The notes under the pieces were generated by a model. That model had not been told where the DNA came from and made no database searches. It saw nothing but the letters and a program-made list of their open reading frames with translations. Below are positions 35,145 to 44,354 of a stretch of DNA of 64,000 nucleotides, in pieces. Each line of letters starts with the position of its first letter. Within the stretch, counting starts at the first letter, position 1. The DNA comes from Syntrophaceae bacterium (lineage in GTDB: Bacteria > Desulfobacterota > Syntrophia > Syntrophales > Smithellaceae): assembly GCA_009773315.1 (NCBI GenBank), contig WRPE01000002.1:43014-107013 (forward strand). Reading direction: 5' to 3'. The position numbers and the translations under genes are program-made.

Positions 35145-36416
35145 TTATTGAATATTCTTGTGGATATAGACGGTCAAATCTCCCATACGGTTCGTGTAGC
35201 TGCCGTATTCGTTGTCATACCAGCCGAAAATTTTGGCATGAACGACCGGGACTTTCAGCATTCTGTCGCCGATGCCATGGAGGAGGCCTTCGGGTAGATT
35301 CGGGATATGAGAAAGATCAACCGGAATATAAGCGGTTCTTGTGTGATTGAACTGGCCTTCAATAATAACTGCCGCGTCTTCGCCGATCAGATCGGTTGAA
35401 ACATTCTGCTGCATCGTGAAGCGAACCAGAAGATTATCCTGGGCGACCTTGCGGTAAATTTCATTGAGCTTTTTGGTGTTTATACTAGCTGTCTCCCCCG
35501 CTTCGTTCTGGCGCGCCTGAAACGTTGCGTTCAGTATGATGAGCGACAGCGTATTGGTCGGCACCCGGATGGAATCACCCATGAACCCGATGTTTTTAAC
35601 TTCCGGAATCACCTCAATCAGGGTCTTTGCGGCGCCGGTCGAGGTGAGAATAATATTATTCAGGATGCTGCGCGTTTTGCGAATATCCTTTTCACCCGCC
35701 TTGGGCAGTTTATCCAGAACGCTCTGGCTATTGGTGACGGCATGGATCGTGGACATGGATGCCGTCAGAATCGTGCTGGTTTCCTCATTGCCCAGAAGCG
35801 GTTTGACCATGTGGGCAAGGGCCGTTGTGGTGCAGGACGCGGCGGAAACCAGCAGATGCTTCTTCCGGTCAAATGCCGTGTGATTGATTCCGTAAATCAG
35901 GGTTGTCGTATCGTCCGGAGTCGAAAGAGCCTTGTTATTGATCTTGAAAGGTGCGGAATGGATCACCACCTTCGCGCCGCCGTTTAAGTGACCCCGGATT
36001 GAGCCTTTTTTGTCGTCAACCGGAACCGTCGGATCTTTGAAATTGCCGCTGCAATCAACAACTATATCCGCACCGTATTGACGCCAGGGGATATTGAGGG
36101 GATTCCTCTCTTCGCGGAGAATGGTCACCGGTATGCCGTCGATAATCATTTTCCCGTTTTTGTTGTCCGTGATTTGAATGACAGGCTGCGCTTTAATGCC
36201 GTAGAGAAAACGGTGGAGCAGTCCATAAGTGCCATCCGCTTCAATCAACCGGGCAATCGTGTCCATACCCGTGCCCACATCGCGGCCTAGGTTAACGACG
36301 ATCTCCTTGAAGTACTTTCTGCCGACGTGATGCCACAGACTCAGCTTGCCGATTCGTCCTAAACTGTTAATGCCGAGTACCGGCAATCTGCTTTCCGACT
36401 TGCTACTTTTTACCAT
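35145..36416 (-). CDS. Divergent glyceraldehyde-3-phosphate dehydrogenase
   Basis: The product has 423 residues, versus about 335 in classic GAPDH. The nucleotide-binding motif is GINSLGRIGK instead of GINGFGRIGR. The catalytic cysteine is C195 in SAASCTTTAL and the histidine H225 in STIHAV. The extra length includes insertions around 45-75 and 115-145. The conserved C-terminal WYDNEYGSYTNRM motif is intact. The active-site pair is kept, so the enzyme should oxidise glyceraldehyde-3-phosphate or a related aldehyde, with NAD(P) preference unclear because the usual NAD-specific Asp region reads VNLGRDVGTG. A candidate promoter is at 36591-36619. It converges on the PPDK-like gene, which suggests a shared place in lower glycolysis/gluconeogenesis. 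Confidence 0.85.
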   Translation of the reverse strand: MVKSSKSESRLPVLGINSLGRIGKLSLWHHVGRKYFKEIVVNLGRDVGTGMDTIARLIEADGTYGLLHRFLYGIKAQPVIQITDNKNGKMIIDGIPVTILREERNPLNIPWRQYGADIVVDCSGNFKDPTVPVDDKKGSIRGHLNGGAKVVIHSAPFKINNKALSTPDDTTTLIYGINHTAFDRKKHLLVSAASCTTTALAHMVKPLLGNEETSTILTASMSTIHAVTNSQSVLDKLPKAGEKDIRKTRSILNNIILTSTGAAKTLIEVIPEVKNIGFMGDSIRVPTNTLSLIILNATFQARQNEAGETASINTKKLNEIYRKVAQDNLLVRFTMQQNVSTDLIGEDAAVIIEGQFNHTRTAYIPVDLSHIPNLPEGLLHGIGDRMLKVPVVHAKIFGWYDNEYGSYTNRMGDLTVYIHKNIQ

Positions 36417-36590
36417 GATATATTTCCTCCTTTACCCCCATTGTGGCGGGAATGATTTTATTGTGTTGTGAAAGGGATATGCAAAGGCGCATAGAACCCC
36501 AATGATAGTTATGGAAGATATGTCCGTATAAATATTGCGCAAGTCCGATATCCATAATTCACTGAGGTCATTTTGGGAATGACCAGTATT

Positions 36591-36619
36591 TTCTTATCGG
36601 AAACACCGGTCAAAGTCAA
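36591..36619 (-). promoter_or_regulatory. Candidate sigma-70 promoter for GAPDH
   Basis: On the minus strand TTGACT (36619-36614) and TAAGAA (36596-36591) are 17 bases apart, about 175 bases upstream of the GAPDH start. The match is moderate. Confidence 0.4.
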
Positions 36620-36678
36620 GAGCTTAAAGGATAAAATAAATAATAATCAAAGGGTATAGTCAGCACAGATACTCAATT

Positions 36679-36810
36679 TTATGTTTTTTTCTGTCGATCA
36701 TCTTTAAGGAAACCCTCCACAATGATTTTCTGCCCGTCATAATTATATGTTGTCACGGTGATGTTCCGCGTATGGATTTTTTCGCCTTTGGATTCCCAAA
36801 CAGATTGCAT
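36679..36810 (-). CDS. Short ORF resembling the start of a DUF2889 protein
   Basis: This 43-codon frame starts with an ATG overlapping the stop of the CoA-synthetase alpha gene (TGATG), so it is likely translationally coupled. It contains KIHTRNITVTTYNYDGQKII followed by VEGFLKDDRQKKT and a TAA. The IHTRxI...TYxYDGxxIIVEGxLKDDR pattern resembles the N-terminus of DUF2889 proteins, which are much longer (about 200 residues), so this may be a truncated gene. The identification is from memory of the family and not secure. Confidence 0.42.
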   Translation of the reverse strand: MQSVWESKGEKIHTRNITVTTYNYDGQKIIVEGFLKDDRQKKT

Positions 36811-38273
36811 CAGTTTGCCTCGGTGATGCCGTCTTGCATCTTATGGTATGCCAGCACGGCCGCTATGGAGCGCGCGGCACGCTCGGGGTCCTGGTAAATG
36901 GGCACACCCTGGTCGAGCAGAAACCGGACCATTCTTTCCTGAAGACTCCGGTAAGTGAAACCGATGATCGGCTTATCGGGGTGAAGCTTGGTCAGGCTGA
37001 AAAAGGTACTGGCATATTGTATTATCAGCTTGTCCATCTCTGTGTGAATAGATTCAGCAGGTACATCCATTTCTTTCAGAATGCGCTCGATAAAGAGACC
37101 CGGAGACAGGAAATAGGTCAAAAGCATATCTGCGTTCTTCTCCTGCAGCAATATATCCGGAATATTAAAGTAGTCTTCTGCGGGATTTTTACTGAATGTC
37201 ATATCAACCGGGTTTGCCGTGCTGGCTGTCTTGGGGATCAACGGCTTGAGCTTTTCTAACGTTTCGGAAGAAAGCGGCGGCAGTGCGAGGCCTGCCCGTC
37301 CGCAAGAATCCGCCGCTGTGGCTCCGGGGCCCCCTGAGTGGGTCTGGATGATAATCCTGTTTCCCAATGGCCTGGGGAGTGTTCCCAAGGCGAGTGCGTA
37401 ATCAAAGAGTTCCGTCAGTGTCTGCGCCCGGATGATGCCGCATTGTCTGAACACGCCGTCGTAGATCTCGTTGGGACCCGACAGGGAGCCCGTATGAGAT
37501 CGACCTGCATTCTTACCCGCCTCGGACCCGCCCACATAAAGGGCCACGATGGGTTTACGGGCGTTTATCGCCTTGGCCGTTTCAATAAACTTTCTTCCCC
37601 GGGTGATCCCTTCAATATAAAGGGTGATGACCTTTGTGTTGGGACAGGCGCCCAGGTATTCCATGCAGTCGACAATATCGATATTGGCCTCATTCCCGAC
37701 ACTGAGCGCCGCGCTAAAACCCATTCCATGGCGATGAAGGTAATTAAATATTTGCGTAATAAAGCTCCCGCTCTGGGAGGCAAGGCCGACGAAACCGGGG
37801 GGGCCTTCTGCTTGAATGGGTGTGGGATTCAGCTTGATGTGAGGGTTGGCAACGCCAAGACAGTTAGGTCCGAGAAAGCGGATACCGTACTTAAGGGCAA
37901 TGGTCTCCAGCTTTTTTTGTATTTCAACGCCTTCCGGGCCCGCTTCCCTGAAACCTCCGGATACTACGATAGCGTGCTTGATGCCTTTCTTTCCGCAATC
38001 CTCCATGGTTTGGCAGACAATCTCTGTCGGCAGGACGATGATCGCCAGGTCTGGGACCTCCGGTAGATCCATAACACGGGTATAGGCCTTACGTCCGCGT
38101 ACTTCTTTTTCGGTCAGGTGAATCGGGTATATTTCCCCTTCATAACCCAGGGCCTGCATGGATGAAAGCATGATGGATCCCATGCGCATGAAAGTATTGG
38201 AAGCACCGAAAAAGGTGATGCTCTTTGGATTGACAATGGGATACAGAGGACTTTCCTGAATTGAACGGATCAT
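36810..38273 (-). CDS. ADP-forming acetyl/acyl-CoA synthetase, alpha subunit
   Basis: The product has 487 residues. It contains a CoA-binding Rossmann domain at the N-terminus (SITFFGASNTFMRMGS), succinyl-CoA ligase-like domains with IRFLGPNCLGV and GLASQSGSF, and the phosphohistidine H260 in AGRSHTGSLSG. With the beta subunit it makes ATP (or GTP) from acyl-CoA plus ADP and phosphate, or activates the acid in reverse. The beta subunit gene lies divergent at 38515. Many bacteria fuse both into a ~700-residue protein; here they are separate and oppositely oriented. The gene overlaps the next small ORF by one base. Confidence 0.9.
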   Translation of the reverse strand: MIRSIQESPLYPIVNPKSITFFGASNTFMRMGSIMLSSMQALGYEGEIYPIHLTEKEVRGRKAYTRVMDLPEVPDLAIIVLPTEIVCQTMEDCGKKGIKHAIVVSGGFREAGPEGVEIQKKLETIALKYGIRFLGPNCLGVANPHIKLNPTPIQAEGPPGFVGLASQSGSFITQIFNYLHRHGMGFSAALSVGNEANIDIVDCMEYLGACPNTKVITLYIEGITRGRKFIETAKAINARKPIVALYVGGSEAGKNAGRSHTGSLSGPNEIYDGVFRQCGIIRAQTLTELFDYALALGTLPRPLGNRIIIQTHSGGPGATAADSCGRAGLALPPLSSETLEKLKPLIPKTASTANPVDMTFSKNPAEDYFNIPDILLQEKNADMLLTYFLSPGLFIERILKEMDVPAESIHTEMDKLIIQYASTFFSLTKLHPDKPIIGFTYRSLQERMVRFLLDQGVPIYQDPERAARSIAAVLAYHKMQDGITEAN

Positions 38274-38514
38274 TTTTTTCCCTTCTCAAATCGATTGACG
38301 CTCAGACTATTTTTAAAATATTCCCGCAAAAAAATACAATGTTCCTCACATATGATGATCAAGAGAAACATCGTTACGCAAGGTCGTTACCAGATAATCT
38401 CCTATTATTCAAGAATGCATCCGAAAAATTTTTAACAATAAAGATTGACAGGCCGGTATTTTATAAAATAAGAAACGACATGATAAAAATAATCACAGTC
38501 TGAGGTGCCATACA

Positions 38515-39195
38515 ATGATTGATCCCAACTCTTTAATTCAGAATGCGAAATCCCGCGGCCAAGGGGCCTTGAATGAATATGATTCCAAGTTGGTTCTTGC
38601 CGCTTTTGGTATCCCCGTATGCCGGGAGGTTCTGGCATCTTCAGCGGATGCCGCGGTTGCGGAATCTCTCAAGATGGGATTCCCCGTTGTTCTTAAGGCA
38701 TCGGGAGAGAAACTGGCGCACAAAACTGAAGCCGGCGGCGTTGTATTAAATGTGAAGAATGAAGAGGAGATCCTATCCGAAGGCCGGCGGCTTCTGGCGA
38801 TTCCGGGATGTGAGTCCCTGTCCGTGCAGGAGATGATTGTGGGCGCCCGGGAACTCGTCTGTGGCCTGACTCGCGACCCCTCATTCGGACCGGCGGTGAT
38901 GTTCGGTCTTGGGGGAATTTTAACCGAGACTCTCAAAGACACCGTTTTTCGGATTGCTCCTCTCACCCTGTACGATGCAAAGGACATGATGTCGGGGATT
39001 CGAGCCCGTGATATTTTAAAGCCCTTTCGTGGAGAAGAGGCGGTCGATACGGAGCTTCTGGCAAAGATTCTCGTGGCGGTGGGAGCAATCGGCCTTCAAT
39101 ACGAATCAATTGCCGAGATCGACATCAATCCCCTCAAGATTCGCCGTGACGGCAAACCCGTTGCAGTGGACGCGCTGATTGTGCTCGCATCCTGA
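38515..39195 (+). CDS. ADP-forming acetyl/acyl-CoA synthetase, beta subunit (ATP-grasp)
   Basis: The product has 226 residues, the usual size for the beta subunit. It is an ATP-grasp fold: FGIPVCREVLASS, GFPVVLKASGEKLAHKTEAG (nucleotide and phosphate binding), MFGLGGILTETLKD, and a C-terminal IAEIDINPLKIRRDGKPVAV that holds metal ligands. It is transcribed away from the alpha gene; a 241-base intergenic region between them presumably carries both promoters and includes a spaced TCGTTAC direct repeat (38371 and 38384). The ribosome site (GAGGTGCC) before ATG 38515 is fair. Confidence 0.92.
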   Translation: MIDPNSLIQNAKSRGQGALNEYDSKLVLAAFGIPVCREVLASSADAAVAESLKMGFPVVLKASGEKLAHKTEAGGVVLNVKNEEEILSEGRRLLAIPGCESLSVQEMIVGARELVCGLTRDPSFGPAVMFGLGGILTETLKDTVFRIAPLTLYDAKDMMSGIRARDILKPFRGEEAVDTELLAKILVAVGAIGLQYESIAEIDINPLKIRRDGKPVAVDALIVLAS

Positions 39196-39473
39196 CACAT
39201 TAATTATCGCAAAGCAGATTAAGATCATTCGGTCGTGGATATCGGTACCGGGATTGCCATGGCGGCCGGGATTCTGGCCAAGAAAACCCATGTCCCTAAT
39301 AGTCATAACAAAATATACAAAAAAGTAATCAGACATTATTCTGTCTAAATATTGCACAAAATTATCTGATGGAGTATGATCTATACGATAAATTATATCA
39401 GGTTTTTTTATGCTGTATAATCATTTCGGGGACGAAAACGCTTGATAAAAAAATAGTTTCTAAGGAGATCACC

Positions 39474-41606
39474 GTGTCCAAGCATGTTCAAATGAAGAAA
39501 TGGAAAGAGGTGGCAGTCAAAGAGTTAAAAGAAAGACCCTTGGAATCCCTCAACTGGGAAACACCGGAAGGTATTGTTATTAAGCCCATCTACACCGCTG
39601 AAGACCTGGAGGGACTGGATACCGTCAACACCCTTTCCGGTCTTGCCCCGTATCTGCGGGGACCGTCGGCCACCATGTATGCCAACCAGCCCTGGACCAT
39701 CCGCCAGTACGCGGGATTTGCCACCGCCAGAGAGTCCAACGAGTTCTACCGGAAAAATCTGGCCGCCGGGCAGACGGGTTTGTCCGTAGCTTTTGATCTG
39801 GCCACACACCGGGGTTACGATTCCGATCATCCCCGCGTCGCGGGTGACGTCGGTAAGGCCGGCGTGGCGATTGATTCCGTCGAGGACATGAAAATCCTTT
39901 TCAATAAGATTCCCCTGGATAAAGTCTCGGTCTCGATGACGATGAACGGTGCGGTGCTGCCTGTTCTTGCCGGATATATCGTGGCTGCAGAGGAGCAGGG
40001 CGTCGAGCAAAAGCTGCTGGCCGGCACCATCCAGAACGACATTCTCAAGGAATTTCTAACCCGCAATACTTATATTTATCCGCCGCGTCCCTCGATGCGG
40101 GTGGTCTCTGATATTATTTCCTACTGCTCAAAAAATATGCCGCGTTACAACACCGTTTCCATCAGCGGTTATCATATCATGGAGGCGGGCGCGGATTCTG
40201 TTTTACAGGCGGCCTTCACATTGGCCGACGGCAAGGAATACATCCGCGCGGCCATTGACGGTGGCCTGAAGATTGATGATTTCGCGCCGAGGCTTTCTTT
40301 CTTCTTCGGTGTGGGCATGAACTTCTTCATGGAGATCGCCATGCTGCGGGCGGCGCGCTATTTGTGGCAAAAAATCGTTGGCGAATTCAACCCGACCAAT
40401 CCGCGGTCTTGTATTCTGCGCACGCATGTGCAGACGTCCGGCTGGAGTCTGACCCAGCAGGATCCCTACAACAACATCATCCGTACCACGCTGGAAGCGC
40501 TTGCAGCGGCGCTTGGCGGTACACAATCGCTGCACACCAACTCCTTTGACGAGGCGGTCAGCCTGCCCACGCCGCTATCCTCAAGGGTCGCCCGCAACAC
40601 GCAGATCATCATTCAGGAGGAGTCGCAGATCTGCCATGTGGTCGATCCCCTCGGCGGTTCCTATTATGTCGAATCTTTAACGGCATCGATTATCCGGGAA
40701 GCCCGGAAAATTATGGATGAGATCGAAGAACTGGGCGGCATGGCGCGCGCCATTGAAACCGGCATGCCGAAACTGCGCATCGAAGAATCCTCCGCCCGCC
40801 GCCAGGCCAGGATCGACCATGGCAAAGACACCATCGTCGGCGTCAACAAATACAAAGTCAAAGAAGAAACACCGATTGAAGTGTTGGATATTCCCGGCAG
40901 CGTCCGCGACGAGCAGATCGCGCGCCTCAAGGATATCAAGGCCAAACGCGACAATGCGGCTGTGCAAAAAGCCCTGGAGAAGATTACAAACATGGCCGAG
41001 CAGGGCGGCAACCTGTTGGCCGCGTCAATTGAAGCGGTAAGACTGAGAGCGACTGTGGGAGAAGTATCCGACGCCATGGAAAAAGTATTCGGCCGCTATG
41101 TCGCGACCACGCGTGTCATTTCCGGCGCTTATTCCTCCGAATATGGCGATAGTGACGTCATTGATGCGCTGCGCGGGCGGACAGAGAAGTTTCTTACGAA
41201 AACAGGCCGCCGTCCCCGGCAATTGGTGACCAAAATGGGGCAGGATGGCCATGACCGGGGGATCAAAGTGGTTGCTACAGCTTATGCGGATATCGGCTTT
41301 GATGTGGATATCAGTCCGATGTTTCAAACCCCGGAAGAAGCGGCCAAAATGGCCATCGAAAACGATGTGCATGTGGTGGGCGTATCGAGCCTTGCCGCGG
41401 GACACAAGACCCTTGTTCCTCAGCTGATAGAAAATTTGAAAAAAATGGGCGGTACGGATATTCTCGTGGTTGTCGGCGGCGTGATTCCCCCCGCGGATTA
41501 TGACTTCCTGTATTCCCGAGGCGTCAAAGGTATCTTCGGACCGGGCACAGCCGTTACCGACTCGGCGGACACAGTGCTTCACTTACTGGAAGAAAAGTAC
41601 CTATAA
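39474..41606 (+). CDS. Methylmalonyl-CoA mutase (single-chain, B12-dependent)
   Basis: The product has 710 residues from the GTG at 39474, which has an ideal AAGGAG six bases upstream; the open frame extends back to 39369 without similarity. The enzyme interconverts (R)-methylmalonyl-CoA and succinyl-CoA, central to propionate oxidation or formation. The catalytic TIM barrel shows [14 protein letters not shown] and [20 protein letters not shown]. The C-terminal cobalamin domain has GQDGHDRG with the cobalt-ligand H593, followed by GVSSLAAGH. Both barrel and B12 domain are in one chain. It lies alone, 278 bases downstream of the acyl-CoA synthetase beta gene. The gap contains no clear gene. 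An ethylmalonyl or isobutyryl relative is less likely given full-length match to the MCM large-subunit type. Confidence 0.93.
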   Translation: MSKHVQMKKWKEVAVKELKERPLESLNWETPEGIVIKPIYTAEDLEGLDTVNTLSGLAPYLRGPSATMYANQPWTIRQYAGFATARESNEFYRKNLAAGQTGLSVAFDLATHRGYDSDHPRVAGDVGKAGVAIDSVEDMKILFNKIPLDKVSVSMTMNGAVLPVLAGYIVAAEEQGVEQKLLAGTIQNDILKEFLTRNTYIYPPRPSMRVVSDIISYCSKNMPRYNTVSISGYHIMEAGADSVLQAAFTLADGKEYIRAAIDGGLKIDDFAPRLSFFFGVGMNFFMEIAMLRAARYLWQKIVGEFNPTNPRSCILRTHVQTSGWSLTQQDPYNNIIRTTLEALAAALGGTQSLHTNSFDEAVSLPTPLSSRVARNTQIIIQEESQICHVVDPLGGSYYVESLTASIIREARKIMDEIEELGGMARAIETGMPKLRIEESSARRQARIDHGKDTIVGVNKYKVKEETPIEVLDIPGSVRDEQIARLKDIKAKRDNAAVQKALEKITNMAEQGGNLLAASIEAVRLRATVGEVSDAMEKVFGRYVATTRVISGAYSSEYGDSDVIDALRGRTEKFLTKTGRRPRQLVTKMGQDGHDRGIKVVATAYADIGFDVDISPMFQTPEEAAKMAIENDVHVVGVSSLAAGHKTLVPQLIENLKKMGGTDILVVVGGVIPPADYDFLYSRGVKGIFGPGTAVTDSADTVLHLLEEKYL

Positions 41607-41715
41607 AACAAAGAAGGGAAAGGTCTTGCCATTCCTATATCGATTATTTGTTTATGGATGGAACGATTCCACAGGTTTGTCCCTTCCTGGTTTATGACTA
41701 AATAAGGAGCCAAAA

Positions 41716-42519
41716 ATGCCTTTTATTCAATTGTTGCTTTTAAATATCCCTACCGTCATTCTCGGCATTATTATTGTCTTCCTATATGTTATTGTTTCTA
41801 TTATCGGTTTATATATTGTTCGTGCATTTCATCCTCCACAGAAGTTCAAACTCCATAATGACGTGGCCGGATTCATTTTCGCAACTCTTGGCGTTATCTA
41901 TGCAGTAATGCTAGCTTTTTTAGTAATCGCAACATGGCAGAATTATGATGAGGCGGAGAAAAACGTGACCAGAGAAGCTAATTACATTGCGTCTGTTTAC
42001 AGGGATACCAGACCACTGCCGGCCTCCTTCCGCAATGAACTGAAAAAAGATCTGATAGATTATGTAAATTTTATAATAAATGATGAGTGGCAGATCATGT
42101 CCAAGGGAGAGAGAAGTCAGAATGTCCAGCAGTCTCAGGATGAAATATGGCGCCTTTTCAGCAGCTATATACCCAAAAATGAGACACAAAAAATCTTCTT
42201 TGCGGAGTCTGTTAGAAAATTGAATGAATCATTTGAAATGAGGCGGATGCGCCTTCTTGAGGCTAATTCGGGAATTCATCCCATTCTTTATTTTGTTCTA
42301 ATTATTGGAGGTATCATCACTGTCTCGTTTATGCTGTTCTTTGGAACGGAAAACTTCGTTCCACAGCTCATCATGACATCGATGCTGGCGGCGATGATAG
42401 CTATTGCCCTCTTTACGGTCATCGCTCTCGACTATCCTTTTATAGGCGACATCAGCATCAAAGCGGATGTTTTCAGAAATGTCTTGAAAACCCTCATGAG
42501 TTCGACAGAGGCACTTTAA
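41716..42519 (+). CDS. DUF4239 family membrane protein
   Basis: The product has 267 residues. Two N-terminal hydrophobic stretches (about 8-35 and 53-72), a hydrophilic middle, then two C-terminal helices (about 190-235) give a bestrophin-like layout typical of DUF4239 proteins. The segment NDVAGFIFATLGVIYAVMLA is characteristic. The function is unknown, with channel activity only speculated. GGAGCC precedes the start. A 38-codon ORF follows closely. Confidence 0.8.
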   Translation: MPFIQLLLLNIPTVILGIIIVFLYVIVSIIGLYIVRAFHPPQKFKLHNDVAGFIFATLGVIYAVMLAFLVIATWQNYDEAEKNVTREANYIASVYRDTRPLPASFRNELKKDLIDYVNFIINDEWQIMSKGERSQNVQQSQDEIWRLFSSYIPKNETQKIFFAESVRKLNESFEMRRMRLLEANSGIHPILYFVLIIGGIITVSFMLFFGTENFVPQLIMTSMLAAMIAIALFTVIALDYPFIGDISIKADVFRNVLKTLMSSTEAL

Positions 42520-42542
42520 ATCATAAACGAAAGGAACTGATT

Positions 42543-42659
42543 ATGAAATCATTTTATCGCATCACCAATTATTACAGCCAAGATGAGTTTTTATCAGCAA
42601 TCGCGAGTGCGGATTCTTATACCAAGCGAAGTGCATGGGTGGATGAGAACATTAAATAA
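42543..42659 (+). CDS. Possible small protein, 38 residues
   Basis: ATG 42543 follows AAAGGAAC by a proper distance and comes 23 bases after the DUF4239 gene. The sequence (MKSFYRITNYYSQDEFLSAI ...) is rich in aromatic and polar residues and matches nothing I know. It may be a real small gene or the start of a decayed one. Confidence 0.4.
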   Translation: MKSFYRITNYYSQDEFLSAIASADSYTKRSAWVDENIK

Positions 42660-42698
42660 GACTTCTGCATAGATTTGAAATCGTCCGCGGGATAAATT

Positions 42699-43559
42699 TC
42701 AGGGCAGCTTGACAATGAATTCTTTGACAATCGCGGCAATTTCCGCCGGTTTTTGCATGGGAATTAAATGTCCGGCTTCAGCAACCGACCCGTATTTTCC
42801 CTGCGGCAGGAGTGAAACAGCTTTTTTTATATCCACCAGACCTATGTTAGGGCTTTTTTCTCCTTCAATCATCAGCACGGGACATTCGATCTTTGTGAGA
42901 AGCGGCCAGGGGTCACGGCTCCAGCCGCCCATGAACATGGCGGCCTCGCTTTCCGGTGTGCAAGTCAGGCGCATATCGCCTGCCTGCTGCTTTTCCATAC
43001 CATGCTGCATATAAAGATTCAGGACTTCTTCGTCCCAGTCCGAAAAGAATGAACGCGATTTCAAATAGGCCATGGCTTCAGTTTCACTTTGCCAGTGATT
43101 AACCCGTTTAATCGACTTGGAGGCCAGCGGATGGTCTTTCAGGCTGATTTCCGTTTTATAAAATTCATCCGGCAGCAAGATCGGCTCTATGAGGATCATG
43201 CCGCGAGGCTTTAAGCCATAAGCGGAAACGGCAATCGTCAACACCGTCGAGCCCATCGAATGCCCGACCAGTATGGGTTCTTCAATTTTCTGCCCGTGGC
43301 AGAAGGTGGAAAGGTCCTGGGCGATCACATCCCAGCTCAAGCCGCCTTTTTCCGGCTCACACGAGCGATAGTTGCAAATGTACGGCGCCCATACTGAATA
43401 TTGAGGAATAAATTCTTCGATGATCGGATGCCACAGCCAAGGCAGAAATCCGGTGGCATGCGCGAAAAGAATATGACGGGGGCCACCCTCATAATAAAGA
43501 TAGGGCAACTCAGCGCCGCCCACATCTTGCATCTTTAATTCAGGTATTTCCTTTTTCAT
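42699..43559 (-). CDS. Alpha/beta hydrolase
   Basis: The 286 residues form an alpha/beta hydrolase fold. The nucleophile elbow GHSMG has S101. The oxyanion-side segment is ILFAHATGFLPWLWHP, and late motifs are CPVLMIEGEKSPNIG (acid region) and AEAGHLIPMQKP with the catalytic histidine. All triad positions are present. The substrate could be an ester, lactone or thioester; the context is not informative. The gene is minus-strand, followed (upstream in transcription) by the arginine decarboxylase gene 38 bases away. Confidence 0.88.
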   Translation of the reverse strand: MKKEIPELKMQDVGGAELPYLYYEGGPRHILFAHATGFLPWLWHPIIEEFIPQYSVWAPYICNYRSCEPEKGGLSWDVIAQDLSTFCHGQKIEEPILVGHSMGSTVLTIAVSAYGLKPRGMILIEPILLPDEFYKTEISLKDHPLASKSIKRVNHWQSETEAMAYLKSRSFFSDWDEEVLNLYMQHGMEKQQAGDMRLTCTPESEAAMFMGGWSRDPWPLLTKIECPVLMIEGEKSPNIGLVDIKKAVSLLPQGKYGSVAEAGHLIPMQKPAEIAAIVKEFIVKLP

Positions 43560-43597
43560 ATTAAACAGTCCCTCGGTTTAAACACCGATACTTTCCG

Positions 43598-44146
43598 TCA
43601 GAAAACAAAAACGGCGGCGGCAACCACCGTGGTATAATTATTATCCATGCAGATTTTTGACTGGGTCACATTTAGCGTCCGGACAATTTTGCCGCTGATT
43701 TTAAAAATTTCTTTTTTTTCGTCCCAACTTTCATCGACATTGAAATCAATTCCCAGCGTGGATGCCAGCATGGCCGCGGCCAGATCTTCGGCATGATCGC
43801 CGGTTTGTTTTTCCGTCATGCCGTAGGCATGATGCTCGCTGATATAACCATACGATGACTTATCCGCGGGGATCGCGCAGCCGACCGACGCGGCCAAGAG
43901 CCGTTTGGGTTCATTGCTGCAACAGCGGCTCATCACGCAGTAGGTAATGGCGCCCGGCACCAGTGATTTGAGACCCTGCGACTTGGGGATCATTTTACAG
44001 CCGGGAGGAAAAATACTGGACACCTGGACTAGATTGCATTTCTCAATACCGGCATTGCGCAAGGCACGCTCAAAGGAATGCAATTCATCCTTGTGCGTGC
44101 CCACGCCTTTGGTAAAAAAAATCTTTTTGGGAACAAAATCCTGCAT
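43598..44146 (-). CDS. Pyruvoyl-dependent arginine decarboxylase
   Basis: The product has 182 residues from the ATG at 44146 (AAGGAG six bases upstream; a second ATG two codons earlier directly abuts it). The enzyme makes agmatine from arginine for polyamine synthesis or acid tolerance. It self-cleaves between two serines to form a pyruvoyl group; the cleavage motif is QVSSIFPPGCK with S43-S44. The pattern KGVGTHKDELHSFERALRNA at the start and EHHAYGMTEKQTGDHAEDLA later fits the PvlArgDC family, common in archaea and some bacteria. Operon neighbours on the same strand are a small ORF and a cyclic-nucleotide-binding protein. Confidence 0.88.
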   Translation of the reverse strand: MQDFVPKKIFFTKGVGTHKDELHSFERALRNAGIEKCNLVQVSSIFPPGCKMIPKSQGLKSLVPGAITYCVMSRCCSNEPKRLLAASVGCAIPADKSSYGYISEHHAYGMTEKQTGDHAEDLAAAMLASTLGIDFNVDESWDEKKEIFKISGKIVRTLNVTQSKICMDNNYTTVVAAAVFVF

Positions 44147-44219
44147 GGTCATCTCCTTTTCGCCTGCGCGGGCGGATTAATTCTTCTCAGGGGGAGAACC
44201 TACGCTATCCTCCATCGGT

Positions 44220-44336
44220 CTAAACAAACGCCGTATTGGAGTATAAATATTCCACCTTCTCTTTATGTTTGAGTTCTTCATTGGCGATCGCTTTTTCAAT
44301 GATTGCGTTAAAATTTTCTTTTTTCATATTCCGCAT
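44220..44336 (-). CDS. Possible small protein, 38 residues
   Basis: This short frame (MRNMKKENFNAIIEKAIANE, then ELKHKEKVEYLYSNTAFV) lies 18 bases after the cyclic-nucleotide-binding gene and 73 bases before the arginine decarboxylase start, on the same strand. AAGGTG precedes the second candidate ATG (M4) at a good distance. It is a charged helical peptide of unknown family, perhaps the N-terminus of a ferritin-like protein, but this is weak. Confidence 0.4.
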   Translation of the reverse strand: MRNMKKENFNAIIEKAIANEELKHKEKVEYLYSNTAFV

Positions 44337-44354
44337 CACCTTGCAGATTGTTGA

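Noticed and set aside
39196-39345. Open stretch downstream of the acyl-CoA synthetase beta gene reading VVDIGTGIAMAAGILAKK.
   Set aside because: It follows a stop, has no start or ribosome site, and I could not match it to a family with confidence; it may be a gene remnant but is not claimed.
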